A stretch of 64,000 nt of DNA from Blastopirellula sediminis (GCF_020966755.1 NZ_JAJKFT010000004.1:1488001-1552000), one strand, 5' to 3'; shown: positions 1 through 9,255, counted from the first letter of the stretch. Notes: generated from the sequence alone by a model not told the origin. Program-made: numbers and translations.

Positions 1-62
1 GGGAGACGCCGGGCGGCTTCGGCGAAAGAGAGGAGGCTCTCAGAAGAAATCTCAATGCTCAT
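1..62 (-). CDS. N-terminus of a DUF1580-like mobile-element protein (partial)
   Basis: A minus-strand ATG at 62-60 opens a frame that stays open to the window edge and begins MSIEISSESLLSFAEAARRL. The pattern of a short acidic start followed by LLSxxEAAxxLP is how planctomycete DUF1580 proteins begin (family knowledge); there it is the first helix of a small presumed DNA-binding domain found beside integrases. Only about 20 residues are visible, so the family call is tentative. It lies on the same strand as the next three genes and probably belongs to the same integrated element. Confidence 0.4.
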   Translation of the reverse strand, partial: MSIEISSESLLSFAEAARRL

Positions 63-125
63 TTTTGTGGTCTCGCAATAAAACGCAGAACGCGAATAAC
101 TGCGATTAGTTAAGCAAGAATGAGA

Positions 126-641
126 TTAGGAGTCAGGTGTCAACTTAGTCGATAGTTGGGGGAAACCAGTCGCGGGTGACTGTAACAATTCCAAAGGTGG
201 CGAATCTGGTCGATAGTAGCCGACGTTTCCTTTTCGCTGATTTGAAAGGCGTCCATTTTTCATCAGTTCTTTTAGTCCGCCTTTTTTGTAGAGGCGAGAT
301 CCGTCGCCTCCACAAACCGCATCGGCTAGTTGTTGTTTCGTCATGTTTTTCCCGTTAAGCACTTTGAGTATTTCCCTTTGAAGCGGCGTGAGAAGTTCAA
401 GGGTTGGCTCAGTGGCTTTTGAATACGCGACATCTTGTGATTGCGACGGACTTGCAATACCCAGAGCGAGGCAGTCGCGAATGCGGCGATCGAGATCAAT
501 CGTCTGGTTAGCAATCGTCGCAATATGTGGTAGCTGAGCCGGATCATCTCTGAGGTCCTGTTCGGGAGTGTCAACGACGCTTGCGAGCGTTTCCCTGATC
601 GGCATCCATGGCTTATTCAAGGCAATGCGAGCAAGGTCCAC
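126..641 (-). CDS. Hypothetical protein with a C-terminal winged-helix-like segment
   Basis: About 171 residues from a GTG start; an in-frame ATG at 605 is an alternative. I do not recognise the N-terminal half. Residues about 85-150 (LTPLQREILKVLNGKNMTKQ, then a QLADAVCGG helix and a GRLSNQRKGNVGYYRP hairpin) look like a helix-turn-helix followed by a beta wing. That suggests DNA binding but does not prove it. It starts 18 nt after the stop of the upstream gene, so the two are probably cotranscribed as cargo of the element next to the integrase. A regulator role is inference. Confidence 0.55.
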   Translation of the reverse strand: MDLARIALNKPWMPIRETLASVVDTPEQDLRDDPAQLPHIATIANQTIDLDRRIRDCLALGIASPSQSQDVAYSKATEPTLELLTPLQREILKVLNGKNMTKQQLADAVCGGDGSRLYKKGGLKELMKNGRLSNQRKGNVGYYRPDSPPLELLQSPATGFPQLSTKLTPDS

Positions 642-659
642 GACCTCAGGTTGGCTATC

Positions 660-1202
660 TCAGCCTTGTTCAACTAAATCCGCAGATCGTCGCAATACTT
701 CTTTCAATGAGATCGCGCTTCCAAGTTGCGCTTTATCTTTGGTGATTGAAAGTTTCAAGCGGAAGCGTGCAACAGCGGCCCCTAACTCTTGCCAAGGCTT
801 CATCGGCCCTACGATGGTCTCTGAAAGAGACATCAGTTGAGACCATTCCGGATAGCCCTTTGAACTGGACTCGTGGAAGAAATGGTACTCGGTATATTTC
901 CGGCCTTTGGGCGTCTTGCGAGGTTGAGTGAGTTCTACAAGCTTCCGGCAGGCTATCTGGATCTTTTTCGCGGTCGTACTTGTAATTTCTGCCTTCAGTA
1001 TCTCGAGTGAGTCTGTGATTTCCGCCACCGCATTTGGTACGGCATTGACTGTACCCTGCTCGCCGCGGAAGAAACCGCACAAGACTTGCCACTTTCGGAT
1101 GAACACACAATCGTGCCCAAGCACATAAGCTGCCCAAGGTTTTAGGTTTGGCGAGGGTGACGTCTGCACCGCAGCCTGGTCAACCGAATTCTTCCCGTTC
1201 AT
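660..1202 (-). CDS. Hypothetical protein in the integrase-linked element
   Basis: 180 residues from an ATG at 1202. No family recognised. The middle (about 65-95) is helical and charged, followed by a basic KTPKGRKYTEYHFF stretch and another helical region. It lies between the integrase and the winged-helix-like gene on the same strand, with a gap of 111 nt from the integrase stop. No signal peptide or membrane segment is visible. It is probably accessory cargo; function unknown. Confidence 0.5.
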   Translation of the reverse strand: MNGKNSVDQAAVQTSPSPNLKPWAAYVLGHDCVFIRKWQVLCGFFRGEQGTVNAVPNAVAEITDSLEILKAEITSTTAKKIQIACRKLVELTQPRKTPKGRKYTEYHFFHESSSKGYPEWSQLMSLSETIVGPMKPWQELGAAVARFRLKLSITKDKAQLGSAISLKEVLRRSADLVEQG

Positions 1203-1313
1203 TTGGTCGCTTGCACTAGGTCAAGATCAGCCAATTTGAGCACTCGTGAGAACCGAGCGTAACTGGCAAATCGCCGAGGAGCAAGCGACGGAGACAAAAT
1301 TCAGCGGGCGGAT

Positions 1314-2522
1314 TTACCCGACTTTTCGCGCGATTTCCTCCGCGAGGGTGAGGTCTCGTTCAGCGTAAACCTGCGTGATGTCCGCGGACGCATGTCCACA
1401 GATAACTTGGGCGGCCTCTAGCCCAAATTGATGCCGAATATCCGTGGCGGCTGTATGACGCAGTTGATTCGGGTGCCAATGTGGGATCGGTTCAGGCTTG
1501 CCTGGGCGTTCCTTGTTGGCCCGCACGACGGCACGTGCAATCGCACGGCGATAGCTATCCTTGGAATAAGAAGTCTTGGGCGAGCGGCGTTTGACCTGTT
1601 TTACGTTGGTCCCAGGTCGATTGCCGTAGTTGATAGGCGTCACGCGTCGGCGATGCAGTTCCGCTCGGCGGATTACCTCCGAATCGCGAGGCGAAAAGCA
1701 ATGCGATTCCAGGCCGCGCTCGAGGTAGGGGGCAAGCACTTCCTGGGCCTGTGGTCCGATGAAGATAACGCGTTGGCGGCCATGGTGCTCGGTCTTGTGG
1801 GTCTCGGGAACGTATCGCCAGACCGGTTGACTACGGTCGATGTCGATGGGACGTAGGCTGCAAATTTCGCCTGGACGAGCGGCAGTCAATCGTTGAATGC
1901 GAATCATGTCGGCGACGACGGAAGGGAGGAACGGCAGTGTCGCGTCGACGACTGCATCCGCGACCGGCAGGATCGGCTCCGTTTCCGGTGCCGTGGTTCG
2001 TCCCTTCTTCAGACCCTCGACGGTTCGCAGGGCCTCGTAAGTTGACGCTGGGACCAATTCCTCCGATGCTCCCCACTTGAAGACTTGCGGAATGATCGCG
2101 ATCAACTTGTTGATGTAGCGTCGCGAATTGCCGGTGTCGATGAGCGTTTGGCGAAAAGCTTTCAATCGCAGGGGACCAAACTCCACCGCGGGAGTCGTCC
2201 CATAAAGCTTGCAAAGTCGTTCTGTGGCCAACCGGATGTGATTGATCCAGGGAGATAACTTGCCCCCTTTGCGATAATACTGCTCGGCGTGGTTCTGATA
2301 GGCCTCGCATAGTTCTGCTAATGCGAGGTCATTTGCATCAACAGGGCGGTGGGGAGTTGACTTTTGGTCGGAGGTCGCCAATTCAGCAATCAGGCGACCA
2401 TATGCCTCATGACTCTCGTTGGAGCCGTGCTTCCCCAGGTAGATCGTTCGGCCAGAAACCCGAACGTACGCTTGGTCAGAGGGGGCGTGATGACAGTACT
2501 TCGGAACTCGCCGTTTTCGCAT
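1314..2522 (-). CDS. Tyrosine recombinase/phage-type integrase
   Basis: 402 residues. The N-terminal 60 residues (basic start, YVRVSGRTIYLGKHG) match the arm-binding segment typical of planctomycete integrases; residues about 70-170 form a SAM-like core-binding domain. The catalytic domain shows the expected set: Arg in LTAARPGEICSL, Lys in the HKTEHHGRQR hairpin, HPNQLRHTAAT (HxxR), a second His in ICGHAS, and the nucleophile Tyr in ITQVYAERD. All key residues are present, so it should be active. It lies about 120 nt from the 3' end of an initiator tRNA gene, the usual arrangement when the tRNA 3' end is the attachment site; the element therefore extends leftwards out of the window. It does not appear to belong to the phage-like cluster at 17-42 kb. 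Confidence 0.93.
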   Translation of the reverse strand: MRKRRVPKYCHHAPSDQAYVRVSGRTIYLGKHGSNESHEAYGRLIAELATSDQKSTPHRPVDANDLALAELCEAYQNHAEQYYRKGGKLSPWINHIRLATERLCKLYGTTPAVEFGPLRLKAFRQTLIDTGNSRRYINKLIAIIPQVFKWGASEELVPASTYEALRTVEGLKKGRTTAPETEPILPVADAVVDATLPFLPSVVADMIRIQRLTAARPGEICSLRPIDIDRSQPVWRYVPETHKTEHHGRQRVIFIGPQAQEVLAPYLERGLESHCFSPRDSEVIRRAELHRRRVTPINYGNRPGTNVKQVKRRSPKTSYSKDSYRRAIARAVVRANKERPGKPEPIPHWHPNQLRHTAATDIRHQFGLEAAQVICGHASADITQVYAERDLTLAEEIARKVG

Positions 2523-2546
2523 TGCAGTAACTCCTGAAAACAGAAC

Positions 2547-2562
2547 TGCGTAGTACTACGCA
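2547..2562. promoter_or_regulatory. 16-bp perfect palindrome upstream of the integrase
   Basis: TGCGTAGTACTACGCA is a perfect two-fold palindrome centred about 32 nt upstream of the integrase start codon. Position and symmetry suit a repressor operator controlling integrase expression, or a recombinase/excisionase binding site. There is no direct evidence for either. Confidence 0.5.
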
Positions 2563-2585
2563 CTTTTCTGTGGTTTCAGGCTGCA

Positions 2586-2602
2586 TTGCCAACCGTTGGC
2601 AA
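2586..2602. repeat. Inverted repeat between the integrase and tRNA-fMet
   Basis: Seven-base arms TTGCCAA and TTGGCAA surround a CCG loop. It sits between the integrase promoter region and the tRNA 3' end, where integrase arm sites usually lie. It could also be a weak hairpin just after the 7-T tract (2634-2640 on the minus strand) that follows the tRNA. Confidence 0.4.
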
Positions 2603-2638
2603 GTCGTTCTAAGCTCTTGCGTCAGCCAAGCTTAAAAA

Positions 2639-2715
<77 letters not shown>

Positions 2716-3073
2716 ACATTAACTCCTACTAGCGACGTGATGGCCGCTGTTGGAAGTGGTGAATTGTAAAGGAACTGTGATCAGTGTCCAGGGGACCGGC
2801 CGAAAAAATTCGTGTGCGATTTAATTCGGTCCGCGATTGTCTCGTGAATACGTCGCGAATGCTTGCATGTTGGTTTTCGACGCGGAAAGCCGCGATCACG
2901 AACGACGCAGGCGGACTCGTCAAAATCGACAAAATCGGCGCGAATTCCTCGTGCGGCGGCATGAGTACATTGCCGGTTCCTTGCCGCTTAAAAAACCGAC
3001 TGGTAGAGTGACGTAACCCCTTTTTTCGCTGGTATTTTGGCCGTCTTAGGTATAGCGGTCTTGGAGCTTGTGG
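2716..3073. other. Intergenic region between tRNA-fMet and the toroid gene
   Basis: About 358 nt between divergently transcribed genes. It should contain the tRNA promoter (minus strand) and the promoter of the downstream gene. I see no convincing -35/-10 pair and no conserved RNA. Short open frames on both strands have no start signals or recognisable content. Confidence 0.5.
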
Positions 3074-5371
3074 ATGTCGAGCGAAGAACATCCGAAAGAC
3101 CGCAACAAGTCGCCCGAAAAGCGACCTGCGCCGATTTCGCAGCCGCCGACTCCGCCGCCAACGCTACCAGCGAGCGGTGACGAGGCAAAAGCGCCGATCT
3201 CTTTCGGACACGCTCCGCCGCAACAGGTTCCCAATTATTTTCCGCCGCAGGGGCAATTTCCTCAGCCACCGCAATACCCGCCTTCGCAATACCCGCAGCC
3301 TGGACAGTATGGTCCGCCGGGTCAGTATCCGCCGGCTGGACCTTATCCGCCACAAGGGCAGTATCCGCCGCAGGGATCGTATCCTCCGCCGGGACAATAT
3401 CCGCCGACGGCTCCGTACGGAGCGCCAGGATATCCAGGGCAGTATCCGACGCAGTGGCCAAGTGCGCCGCAGCCGCCGGGGCCTCCAACTCCTCCGCCGA
3501 CAAGCGAAGCGCCGCTGGTTCCGCCGAGCGCGCCAGTCGAACCGCCTGCGATGAAGTCTCCCGCGCCGCAGCAACCAGCGCCTGCTGCACCGAAGCCGCC
3601 GACTTCTCCGAGCGCGAAACAGCCGCCTGCTGCGAAGCAGGAAAAGCCGCGCGATCCGAGTGAGAAGCAGGAGCCGCCCAAATGGCGCGGTGAAACGAAA
3701 CCCGCGAAGAAACAGACGAAACAGCCCGGGGAGAAAAAAGCCGCGGCGAAAGAAACTCCGAACGCAACGCCTGCCGCCAAGCCAGCGGAGTCGCCAAAGT
3801 CGGCGCCGCCAGCGAAGCCAGCTCCGCCGGCATCAAAGCGTGAAGAAAAAACGGCTGGCAAACCGGAGGACAAATCAGCGCCGGTCGAGAAGATTCCGAC
3901 TGATCGCAAGGGCTTGCCGCGGCAAGCGCCGAAGCGAACGGCGCCGGAGATCGTCAGCGCCGAACTTCAGGTCTCCGAGCATGAGGCGCCCGCGGAAGAC
4001 TTGACCGCCAAGTCGACGCGGATGATGCCGCCGTGGATGATCAGCACGATCGCTCACTTTGTGTTGGTGCTCGCGCTGGCGATGTTCGTGTTTACGCCGC
4101 GTTCAAAACAGAACATCGTTGTGGAGGCGACTTACGCAGAGCGTCTTGGCGAACAGCTCGATATGATGATTCTGGACGAAGACGACTTGATGGAGGACGA
4201 CGTCGTCGGCTTCGACATCACGTTGTTCGAGTCGGAACAGCCTCCGCCGGAAGCGCTCACCACGCTTGCCGCGACCGGAACCAAGTCGCGACAAGAGGAG
4301 GTCGAAAAGCCTGGCGTCGAATTCAACTTCCGTGGCGAAGGGGGCGGCAAGAAGGCGCTGCTGAAAGCGTACGGTGGAACGGCGACGACCGAGCAATCGG
4401 TCAAGGAAGCGCTCGATTGGCTGAAACGCAATCAGCGCCGCGACGGCTCGTGGAGTTTGAAGGGCCCCTACAAGGATGGCGCTGGGATCGAGAATCATAT
4501 CGCCGCTACGGCGATGGCCCTTTTGGCGTTTCAGGGAGCAGGGCACACGACGGTCGACGGCGCCTACACCAAAGAAGTGTCGCGCGGTTGGGACTTTCTG
4601 TTGTCTCAAATGGACAACGATGGGACGTTCATCAGCGGCGAGATGGCGAATCAGCATCGCCTCTATACGCAAGCTCAAGCGACGATCGCGCTGTGCGAAC
4701 TGTACGGTATGACCAAGGACGAAAAGTACCGCAAGCCGGCGCAGCGCGCGATCGATTATGCGGTGCGGATTCAATCTCCCGAAGGTGGTTGGCGCTACAC
4801 GCCGGGGGATGGCGCCGATACGTCGGTGACTGGTTGGTTCGTGATTGCTTTCGCCAGCGCCAAAATGTGCGGGCTCAACGTTCCCGAAGATACCTTGCAG
4901 CGAGTTGGCGGGTTTCTCGATAGCGTCGCGAAAGAGAACGGCGCTCGCTATACCTATCAACCGACGCGCAACCAGCCGCCGACGTTGTCGATGACGGCCG
5001 AAGGTTTGCTCTGCCGGCAGTATCTGGGATGGAAGCAGGAGGATCCGCGTCTGCAAGACGGCGTCGACTTCCTGGTCTCCAATCCGGTCAATTGGAAAGA
5101 GCCGGACGTCTACTATTGGTACTACGGGACGCAGGTGGCGCATCACTTCGAAGGTTCGGCCTGGCAGAACTGGAACAAAGTTATGCGTCAGGCGATTCCG
5201 GAGCAGCAGGTGAAGGTCGGCAGCGACAAAGGAAGCTGGTCGCCCGACGGCGACAAGCACGGCGTGATCGGCGGTCGACTCTTTATGACTTGCTTGTGCG
5301 TCTACATGCTGGAAGTCTATTACCGGCATCTGCCGATCTACTCGAAGTCGGAAGTCCTTTCGCTGCAGTAA
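3074..5371 (+). CDS. Membrane-anchored prenyltransferase/squalene-cyclase-like toroid protein with a Pro-rich N-terminus
   Basis: 765 residues from the ATG at 3074, preceded by GGAG seven bases upstream; a TTG two codons earlier is less likely. Residues about 1-170 are Pro/Tyr/Gln-rich with repeated YPPxGQYPP-type units; about 170-315 are Lys/Pro/Ala-rich. One membrane helix lies at about 320-342 (STIAHFVLVLALAMFVF). After an acidic linker, residues about 430-765 carry repeated helices with motifs such as ALDWLKRNQRRDGSW and PEGGWRYTPGDGADTSVTGW, the hallmark of alpha/alpha-toroid prenyltransferase/squalene oxidase repeats. No clear Zn-binding farnesyltransferase or DxDD cyclase motif is seen, so it may be a scaffold rather than an enzyme. 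Planctomycetes have many such proteins of unknown role. Confidence 0.8.
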   Translation: MSSEEHPKDRNKSPEKRPAPISQPPTPPPTLPASGDEAKAPISFGHAPPQQVPNYFPPQGQFPQPPQYPPSQYPQPGQYGPPGQYPPAGPYPPQGQYPPQGSYPPPGQYPPTAPYGAPGYPGQYPTQWPSAPQPPGPPTPPPTSEAPLVPPSAPVEPPAMKSPAPQQPAPAAPKPPTSPSAKQPPAAKQEKPRDPSEKQEPPKWRGETKPAKKQTKQPGEKKAAAKETPNATPAAKPAESPKSAPPAKPAPPASKREEKTAGKPEDKSAPVEKIPTDRKGLPRQAPKRTAPEIVSAELQVSEHEAPAEDLTAKSTRMMPPWMISTIAHFVLVLALAMFVFTPRSKQNIVVEATYAERLGEQLDMMILDEDDLMEDDVVGFDITLFESEQPPPEALTTLAATGTKSRQEEVEKPGVEFNFRGEGGGKKALLKAYGGTATTEQSVKEALDWLKRNQRRDGSWSLKGPYKDGAGIENHIAATAMALLAFQGAGHTTVDGAYTKEVSRGWDFLLSQMDNDGTFISGEMANQHRLYTQAQATIALCELYGMTKDEKYRKPAQRAIDYAVRIQSPEGGWRYTPGDGADTSVTGWFVIAFASAKMCGLNVPEDTLQRVGGFLDSVAKENGARYTYQPTRNQPPTLSMTAEGLLCRQYLGWKQEDPRLQDGVDFLVSNPVNWKEPDVYYWYYGTQVAHHFEGSAWQNWNKVMRQAIPEQQVKVGSDKGSWSPDGDKHGVIGGRLFMTCLCVYMLEVYYRHLPIYSKSEVLSLQ

Positions 5372-5394
5372 AGCCACGCGGAGATGGCGTCCCG

Positions 5395-5408
5395 CAAAGT
5401 CGACTTTG
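5395..5408. repeat. 14-bp palindrome after the toroid gene
   Basis: CAAAGTCGACTTTG is a perfect palindrome 24 nt after the stop codon; looser arms AAGCCAC (from 5370) and GTGGCTT (to 5414) surround it. There is no T-tract, so it is not a canonical terminator. It could still form a 3'-end hairpin. Confidence 0.35.
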
Positions 5409-5497
5409 TGGCTTGGAATTTACGCATCGCGTCCCCTCCGTCGGGTTGGTATACTGTCGAGGGACGCCCCCGCCTTTTCTCTCATTCCTAGAGACGT

Positions 5498-7756
5498 ATG
5501 AACGCTTTTCTCCTCGTTTGCCCTCACTGCCAGGCTCGCTACCAACTCCCCAATGCCGACGCGAACGGGAAAGCCGTCACCTGCAAAAAGTGCGGTCAGA
5601 AGTTTACCGCCAAGGTAACGAAGCCCGCGCCGCAAGCCGCCCCAAAGCCGGAACCGACGGTCGATGATCTATTCGGTGATTTCGGCAGTTCGTCAGCCGC
5701 GTCGTCCGATTCGTTTGGCGCCTCGTCGACCGGGGCTTCTCCGCTAGGAGCTATGCCGCGGAGGAAATCGTCTGGCAAGCAATTCCCGTGGGGGATGGTC
5801 GCCATCGGCGGTGGAGCGGTCGCGATGTTGGCGATCCTGGTCGTCGTGGCGATCTCCGCAATCGGGGCTCTCGGCTCCGGCAATCTTGGCGGCGTCGCTG
5901 GGCTTTCAGGTTCCAACGCGTCAGCCGACCAGGCATACGCCCAGCATACGAAGATGGCGGATGAGCAGTACGTGGTGCTAGTGAGTTTCGTGGAGGCCTG
6001 CGAAGCTGTGCAAAACCAAGATCAGGTTCCAGCGTTCTTAGAGAAGGCCCGATCCGTCAACCGACAGATTAACGGCCTCGCTGATAGGATTGGGAAGCTC
6101 CCGCCCCTAGACGATGAACGTACCGAACGACTGCGGCAATACGTCCGACAACAAATGGCGCCGCTCGAACCGCGCTTCCGAGCTTCGGCCGAAAACCTGG
6201 GCCGCTTTCGCTCGCCCGAAATGGTTCAGGTGATGTTAGATTTTCAGGCGGCCGGACGCGCCATTGATGTGGCCGTCGCCGAAGCGCGGCAGCGTCATGA
6301 TCGGCAAGTGGCCGCATCCCCAAAAAGCGACGGCGGGGCGAAGCCGGCAGATATCGCATCGAACCAGCCATCGATTCCGTCTCCGCAACCATCTTCCCCA
6401 GCAGAACCGCAATCGCCTCCGCCAACGACGAGTACGCCGTGGCGCGAGTCAGGCGGCGCAAAAAGTGGAGGCGACGTTGGCTCCTACGGGGATATCGCCG
6501 ATGCACAGTACGTCCTGCGGACGGAGTTTGTTTCCGCGGTTGTTGACTATCAGCGTGGAGGCGATCCCGCCGTGCTGGTCGCGAAGCTGGAGGGAATGAC
6601 CGGTCGGATGCGCGACCTGACCAATCAGCTGCGTGATCTTCCGGTGCTGCCGTATGATCGACTCCTTGAATTGCAGACGCTGCAAAATGGGAAGCCCTAT
6701 TCCCGCGACAATAGCCACACTGCCGCATATAAGAAGGTGCTGGATTCCTCCGAGAATCAACTCATTTCGGCGGCGATGGACTTTTGGGCGGCGGACCTCG
6801 ACGTCTCCTTTGGGATCGAGTCGACGAAAACCGGCGCAGGATCGGTCACAACGGACCTCGCCAAGCATCGTCTGATTAACGCGGAGTACATTTCCATTTT
6901 CGAGACGAAAAATGACATCGTGATCTCCATCATCACGGAACAAGGGGACCTCGCGACGATCATTGCCAATATTCGCAACCTGAACGGCCGGTTTCAAAAG
7001 TTGATTCAACACCTGAGCCCGATGTATGAACTCGATCGAAATCTGCAGGCGGGATTGGAAACGATGCAACAGCCGCGATTCGACGACATCAAGGTGAAGC
7101 GCGCCCATGCCGAGCAGCGCGCCAGACCAGGACGCAACCAGGTGCAACCGGAAGAACTGCGTGCGGCGTGGCGAGGCTTTGACGAGCAATTCGACGATCT
7201 TCGTGCGGTGAAACGGGGGATGACGATTCGTGGCGCCGGCGATATCGGCGTCGATCGCCTTAACCGCGAGCCAGAGGCCGAGCCGATGGAAGCGCCGATT
7301 GAAGCGAGAGTCGTCGAGGAAAGCGACAGCGATAGAAAGCTGGCGCAAGCGGAACGGGACCGCGCTGCGGCCATGCAAAATGGGGGGCAGACGGGTGCGT
7401 CCGGTGGCGGCCAGCTTGACCCTGCTGGATTTGGTCCTCCCCGCGGCGGAATGCGGCCAGGATTCGGTCCGCCAAATTCCTCTTCGTTTCGTGATCAGGT
7501 TGGCGCCGAGAATACGGTGACGCTAGAAATGCCAAGCCTGAAGTCCGAACAATTCAAGGAGATGTTGCGCCGGCTGGAAGGTAAGGTCGACACCAAAAAC
7601 TACTCAAGTCAAGGAATCGGCCGGCAAACGATCACGCAGATCAAGTACAGCGGCGACATCGCTGAACTCGCCAAACAAATTGATTTCGGCGAGGTCTCGG
7701 AGGTATTGGTCGAGGAGCGAACGATTCGCTTGAAGTCGATTTCGATTCCTGAGTAG
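5498..7756 (+). CDS. Zinc-ribbon, single-TM protein with three related helical segments
   Basis: 752 residues. It opens with a MJ0042-type zinc ribbon (C8xxC11 ... C29xxC32), common at the N-terminus of planctomycete and myxobacterial membrane proteins. A low-complexity linker leads to one membrane helix at about 95-120. Outside it are three divergent helical segments starting near residues 155 (DEQYVVLVSFVEAC), 334 (DAQYVLRTEFVSAV) and 461 (NAEYISIFETKNDI), each with a later L-P/R-L block, which suggests an internal triplication. Residues about 560-670 are low complexity, and the last 80 form a small globular domain. It is 126 nt downstream of the toroid gene, which has a similar linker-TM layout, and may be cotranscribed with it. 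No enzyme motif; function unknown. Confidence 0.7.
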   Translation: MNAFLLVCPHCQARYQLPNADANGKAVTCKKCGQKFTAKVTKPAPQAAPKPEPTVDDLFGDFGSSSAASSDSFGASSTGASPLGAMPRRKSSGKQFPWGMVAIGGGAVAMLAILVVVAISAIGALGSGNLGGVAGLSGSNASADQAYAQHTKMADEQYVVLVSFVEACEAVQNQDQVPAFLEKARSVNRQINGLADRIGKLPPLDDERTERLRQYVRQQMAPLEPRFRASAENLGRFRSPEMVQVMLDFQAAGRAIDVAVAEARQRHDRQVAASPKSDGGAKPADIASNQPSIPSPQPSSPAEPQSPPPTTSTPWRESGGAKSGGDVGSYGDIADAQYVLRTEFVSAVVDYQRGGDPAVLVAKLEGMTGRMRDLTNQLRDLPVLPYDRLLELQTLQNGKPYSRDNSHTAAYKKVLDSSENQLISAAMDFWAADLDVSFGIESTKTGAGSVTTDLAKHRLINAEYISIFETKNDIVISIITEQGDLATIIANIRNLNGRFQKLIQHLSPMYELDRNLQAGLETMQQPRFDDIKVKRAHAEQRARPGRNQVQPEELRAAWRGFDEQFDDLRAVKRGMTIRGAGDIGVDRLNREPEAEPMEAPIEARVVEESDSDRKLAQAERDRAAAMQNGGQTGASGGGQLDPAGFGPPRGGMRPGFGPPNSSSFRDQVGAENTVTLEMPSLKSEQFKEMLRRLEGKVDTKNYSSQGIGRQTITQIKYSGDIAELAKQIDFGEVSEVLVEERTIRLKSISIPE

Positions 7757-7776
7757 TAGACGCCGCTTGCGCTGCG

Positions 7777-7795
7777 GGCCAGCCTTTAGCTGGCC
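7777..7795. terminator. Hairpin between convergent genes
   Basis: GGCCAGC-CTTTA-GCTGGCC forms a 7-bp stem with a 5-nt loop in the 29-nt gap between a plus-strand gene and the end of the minus-strand symporter; the loop covers the symporter stop codon. Its position fits a bidirectional terminator, although the T-tract is weak. Just upstream, 7763-7779 resembles the core of the dispersed REP-like repeat common at 19-44 kb. Confidence 0.5.
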
Positions 7796-9255
7796 TGGTT
7801 GCTTTCCATCTCTTCCGGCGGCTTCGCCCAGCGCATTTGCCACGGAGGTTCAAAGACAAAGTACGCCAACAGCGAGATTCCGGTGGCGGCGATCTCGAGC
7901 GGAACCGGAAACGTCTCGGCCAGCCATGGCTCTAAGAACGTTTCGTATCCCCGCGGCTGATGAAGCCCCCAAACAATCGCGCCGGCCAACATGCTGGCAG
8001 GGCCAGACCAACGATTTCGCGGATCGGTATAGATGCCGAAGACGAGCGGCACGAAGAGCCCGACCAGCGTCATTGCGTAGGCGCCCTCCAGCAGTTCATA
8101 CGCCGTTTGGCCAGTGTAGGCCATCACCAGCGCGCCGGTCGCGACGATGAGCGTCGCGATGCGATTGAGCAGCAGTGGTTCGATCTTGGTGCAGCGGCTG
8201 AGCAGGTTCTGGGCCATGACGCTGGAAGGGGCGATGATCGCGCTGTCGATCGTCGACAGGACCGCCGACATCAGCGCCAAGACGAAGATGATCGCTACCG
8301 GCGGACTGAGAAACGCCGCTGCTAATGTTGGCAAAACGCTGGCTTCGATCTCGTGCGGCAGCAGGTTCGCCGCCAGGCCGAGTCCCACCGGGATTAGCCC
8401 AAAGCTTAAGTACGCCACGCCGGCAATCAAGCAGGCCCCTTGAGCGACGCGGGCGCTTTTGGCGGCGAAGACCCGTTGCATCAGGTCTTGTCCCGGCAAG
8501 TTGCCAAGCGTCGCGACCATCAAGACGGCGACCCATTCCCAGAATGCGGACGCACTATGTCGCGGAACCACTTGCAGGTGTTCGCCAGGCGTCTGAGCGA
8601 GAATCTTGGTGTAGCCAGCCAGCAGTTGTCCCTCGCCGATTTCCCACAGGACGACGAACGCCAGGACGATCAGGCCAAGCAGCACGAGCGAGATCTGTAC
8701 GGCGTCGGTCAGCGTCACCGACCACATGCCGCCGGCGACGGTGTAGCCGGCGCCAACGATCGCGACCGCCGCTATGCCGATCGTCAGGTCGAGCCCGAAA
8801 TAGAGTTCGAGCATCTTGGCCAGGGCGATGTACTGCGCGGCGATCCAGCCAAAGTAGCTGGGGATCATGATCAGCGACGCGACCACTTCGGCGAAGCTGC
8901 CATATTTGCGCCGATAAAGATCGGGAAGCGTGAGCAACTTCATCCGCCACAGCGGACCGGCGAAGAAGAGCCCGGCCAGCAGAAGACAGAACCCGGGCCC
9001 GATCGGATCGAGCGCCGCCGCTTGCAGGCCTTCGGCGCTCACTTCGTCGGCGGCGGTCAACAGCGTCCCGGCGCCAAACCAGGTCGCCAGTAGCGTCATC
9101 CAGGCCAACGACAACGGCAGCTTGCGCCCGGCGACGATATAGTCTTCGCTACTCTCGACTTTCCCCTGGGCGACGAACGCCAGCGCGTACATCACGATGA
9201 TGTAGATCGCAATAACGATCCCTAACGTCCATTTCAGACCGACGCCTATTTCCAT
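7786..9255 (-). CDS. Sodium:solute symporter (SSS) family transporter
   Basis: 489 residues with about 13 predicted membrane helices. The start (LGIVIAIYIIVMYALAF), the DYIVAGRKLPLSLAWMTLLA segment and the AGYTVAGGMWSVTLTDAVQ motif are characteristic of the SSS family (PutP/PanF/SGLT fold), which couples Na+ entry to uptake of sugars, amino acids or organic acids. Length is normal. The substrate cannot be read from the sequence. It is 98 nt downstream of rdgB on the same strand, possibly cotranscribed but with its own start region. The stop codon lies in a hairpin shared with the convergent gene. Confidence 0.9.
   Translation of the reverse strand: MEIGVGLKWTLGIVIAIYIIVMYALAFVAQGKVESSEDYIVAGRKLPLSLAWMTLLATWFGAGTLLTAADEVSAEGLQAAALDPIGPGFCLLLAGLFFAGPLWRMKLLTLPDLYRRKYGSFAEVVASLIMIPSYFGWIAAQYIALAKMLELYFGLDLTIGIAAVAIVGAGYTVAGGMWSVTLTDAVQISLVLLGLIVLAFVVLWEIGEGQLLAGYTKILAQTPGEHLQVVPRHSASAFWEWVAVLMVATLGNLPGQDLMQRVFAAKSARVAQGACLIAGVAYLSFGLIPVGLGLAANLLPHEIEASVLPTLAAAFLSPPVAIIFVLALMSAVLSTIDSAIIAPSSVMAQNLLSRCTKIEPLLLNRIATLIVATGALVMAYTGQTAYELLEGAYAMTLVGLFVPLVFGIYTDPRNRWSGPASMLAGAIVWGLHQPRGYETFLEPWLAETFPVPLEIAATGISLLAYFVFEPPWQMRWAKPPEEMESNQAS

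Noticed and set aside
4103-5377. Long minus-strand open frame over the toroid gene
   Set aside because: The plus strand has unmistakable toroid repeats with a good start; the antisense product has no recognisable motif.
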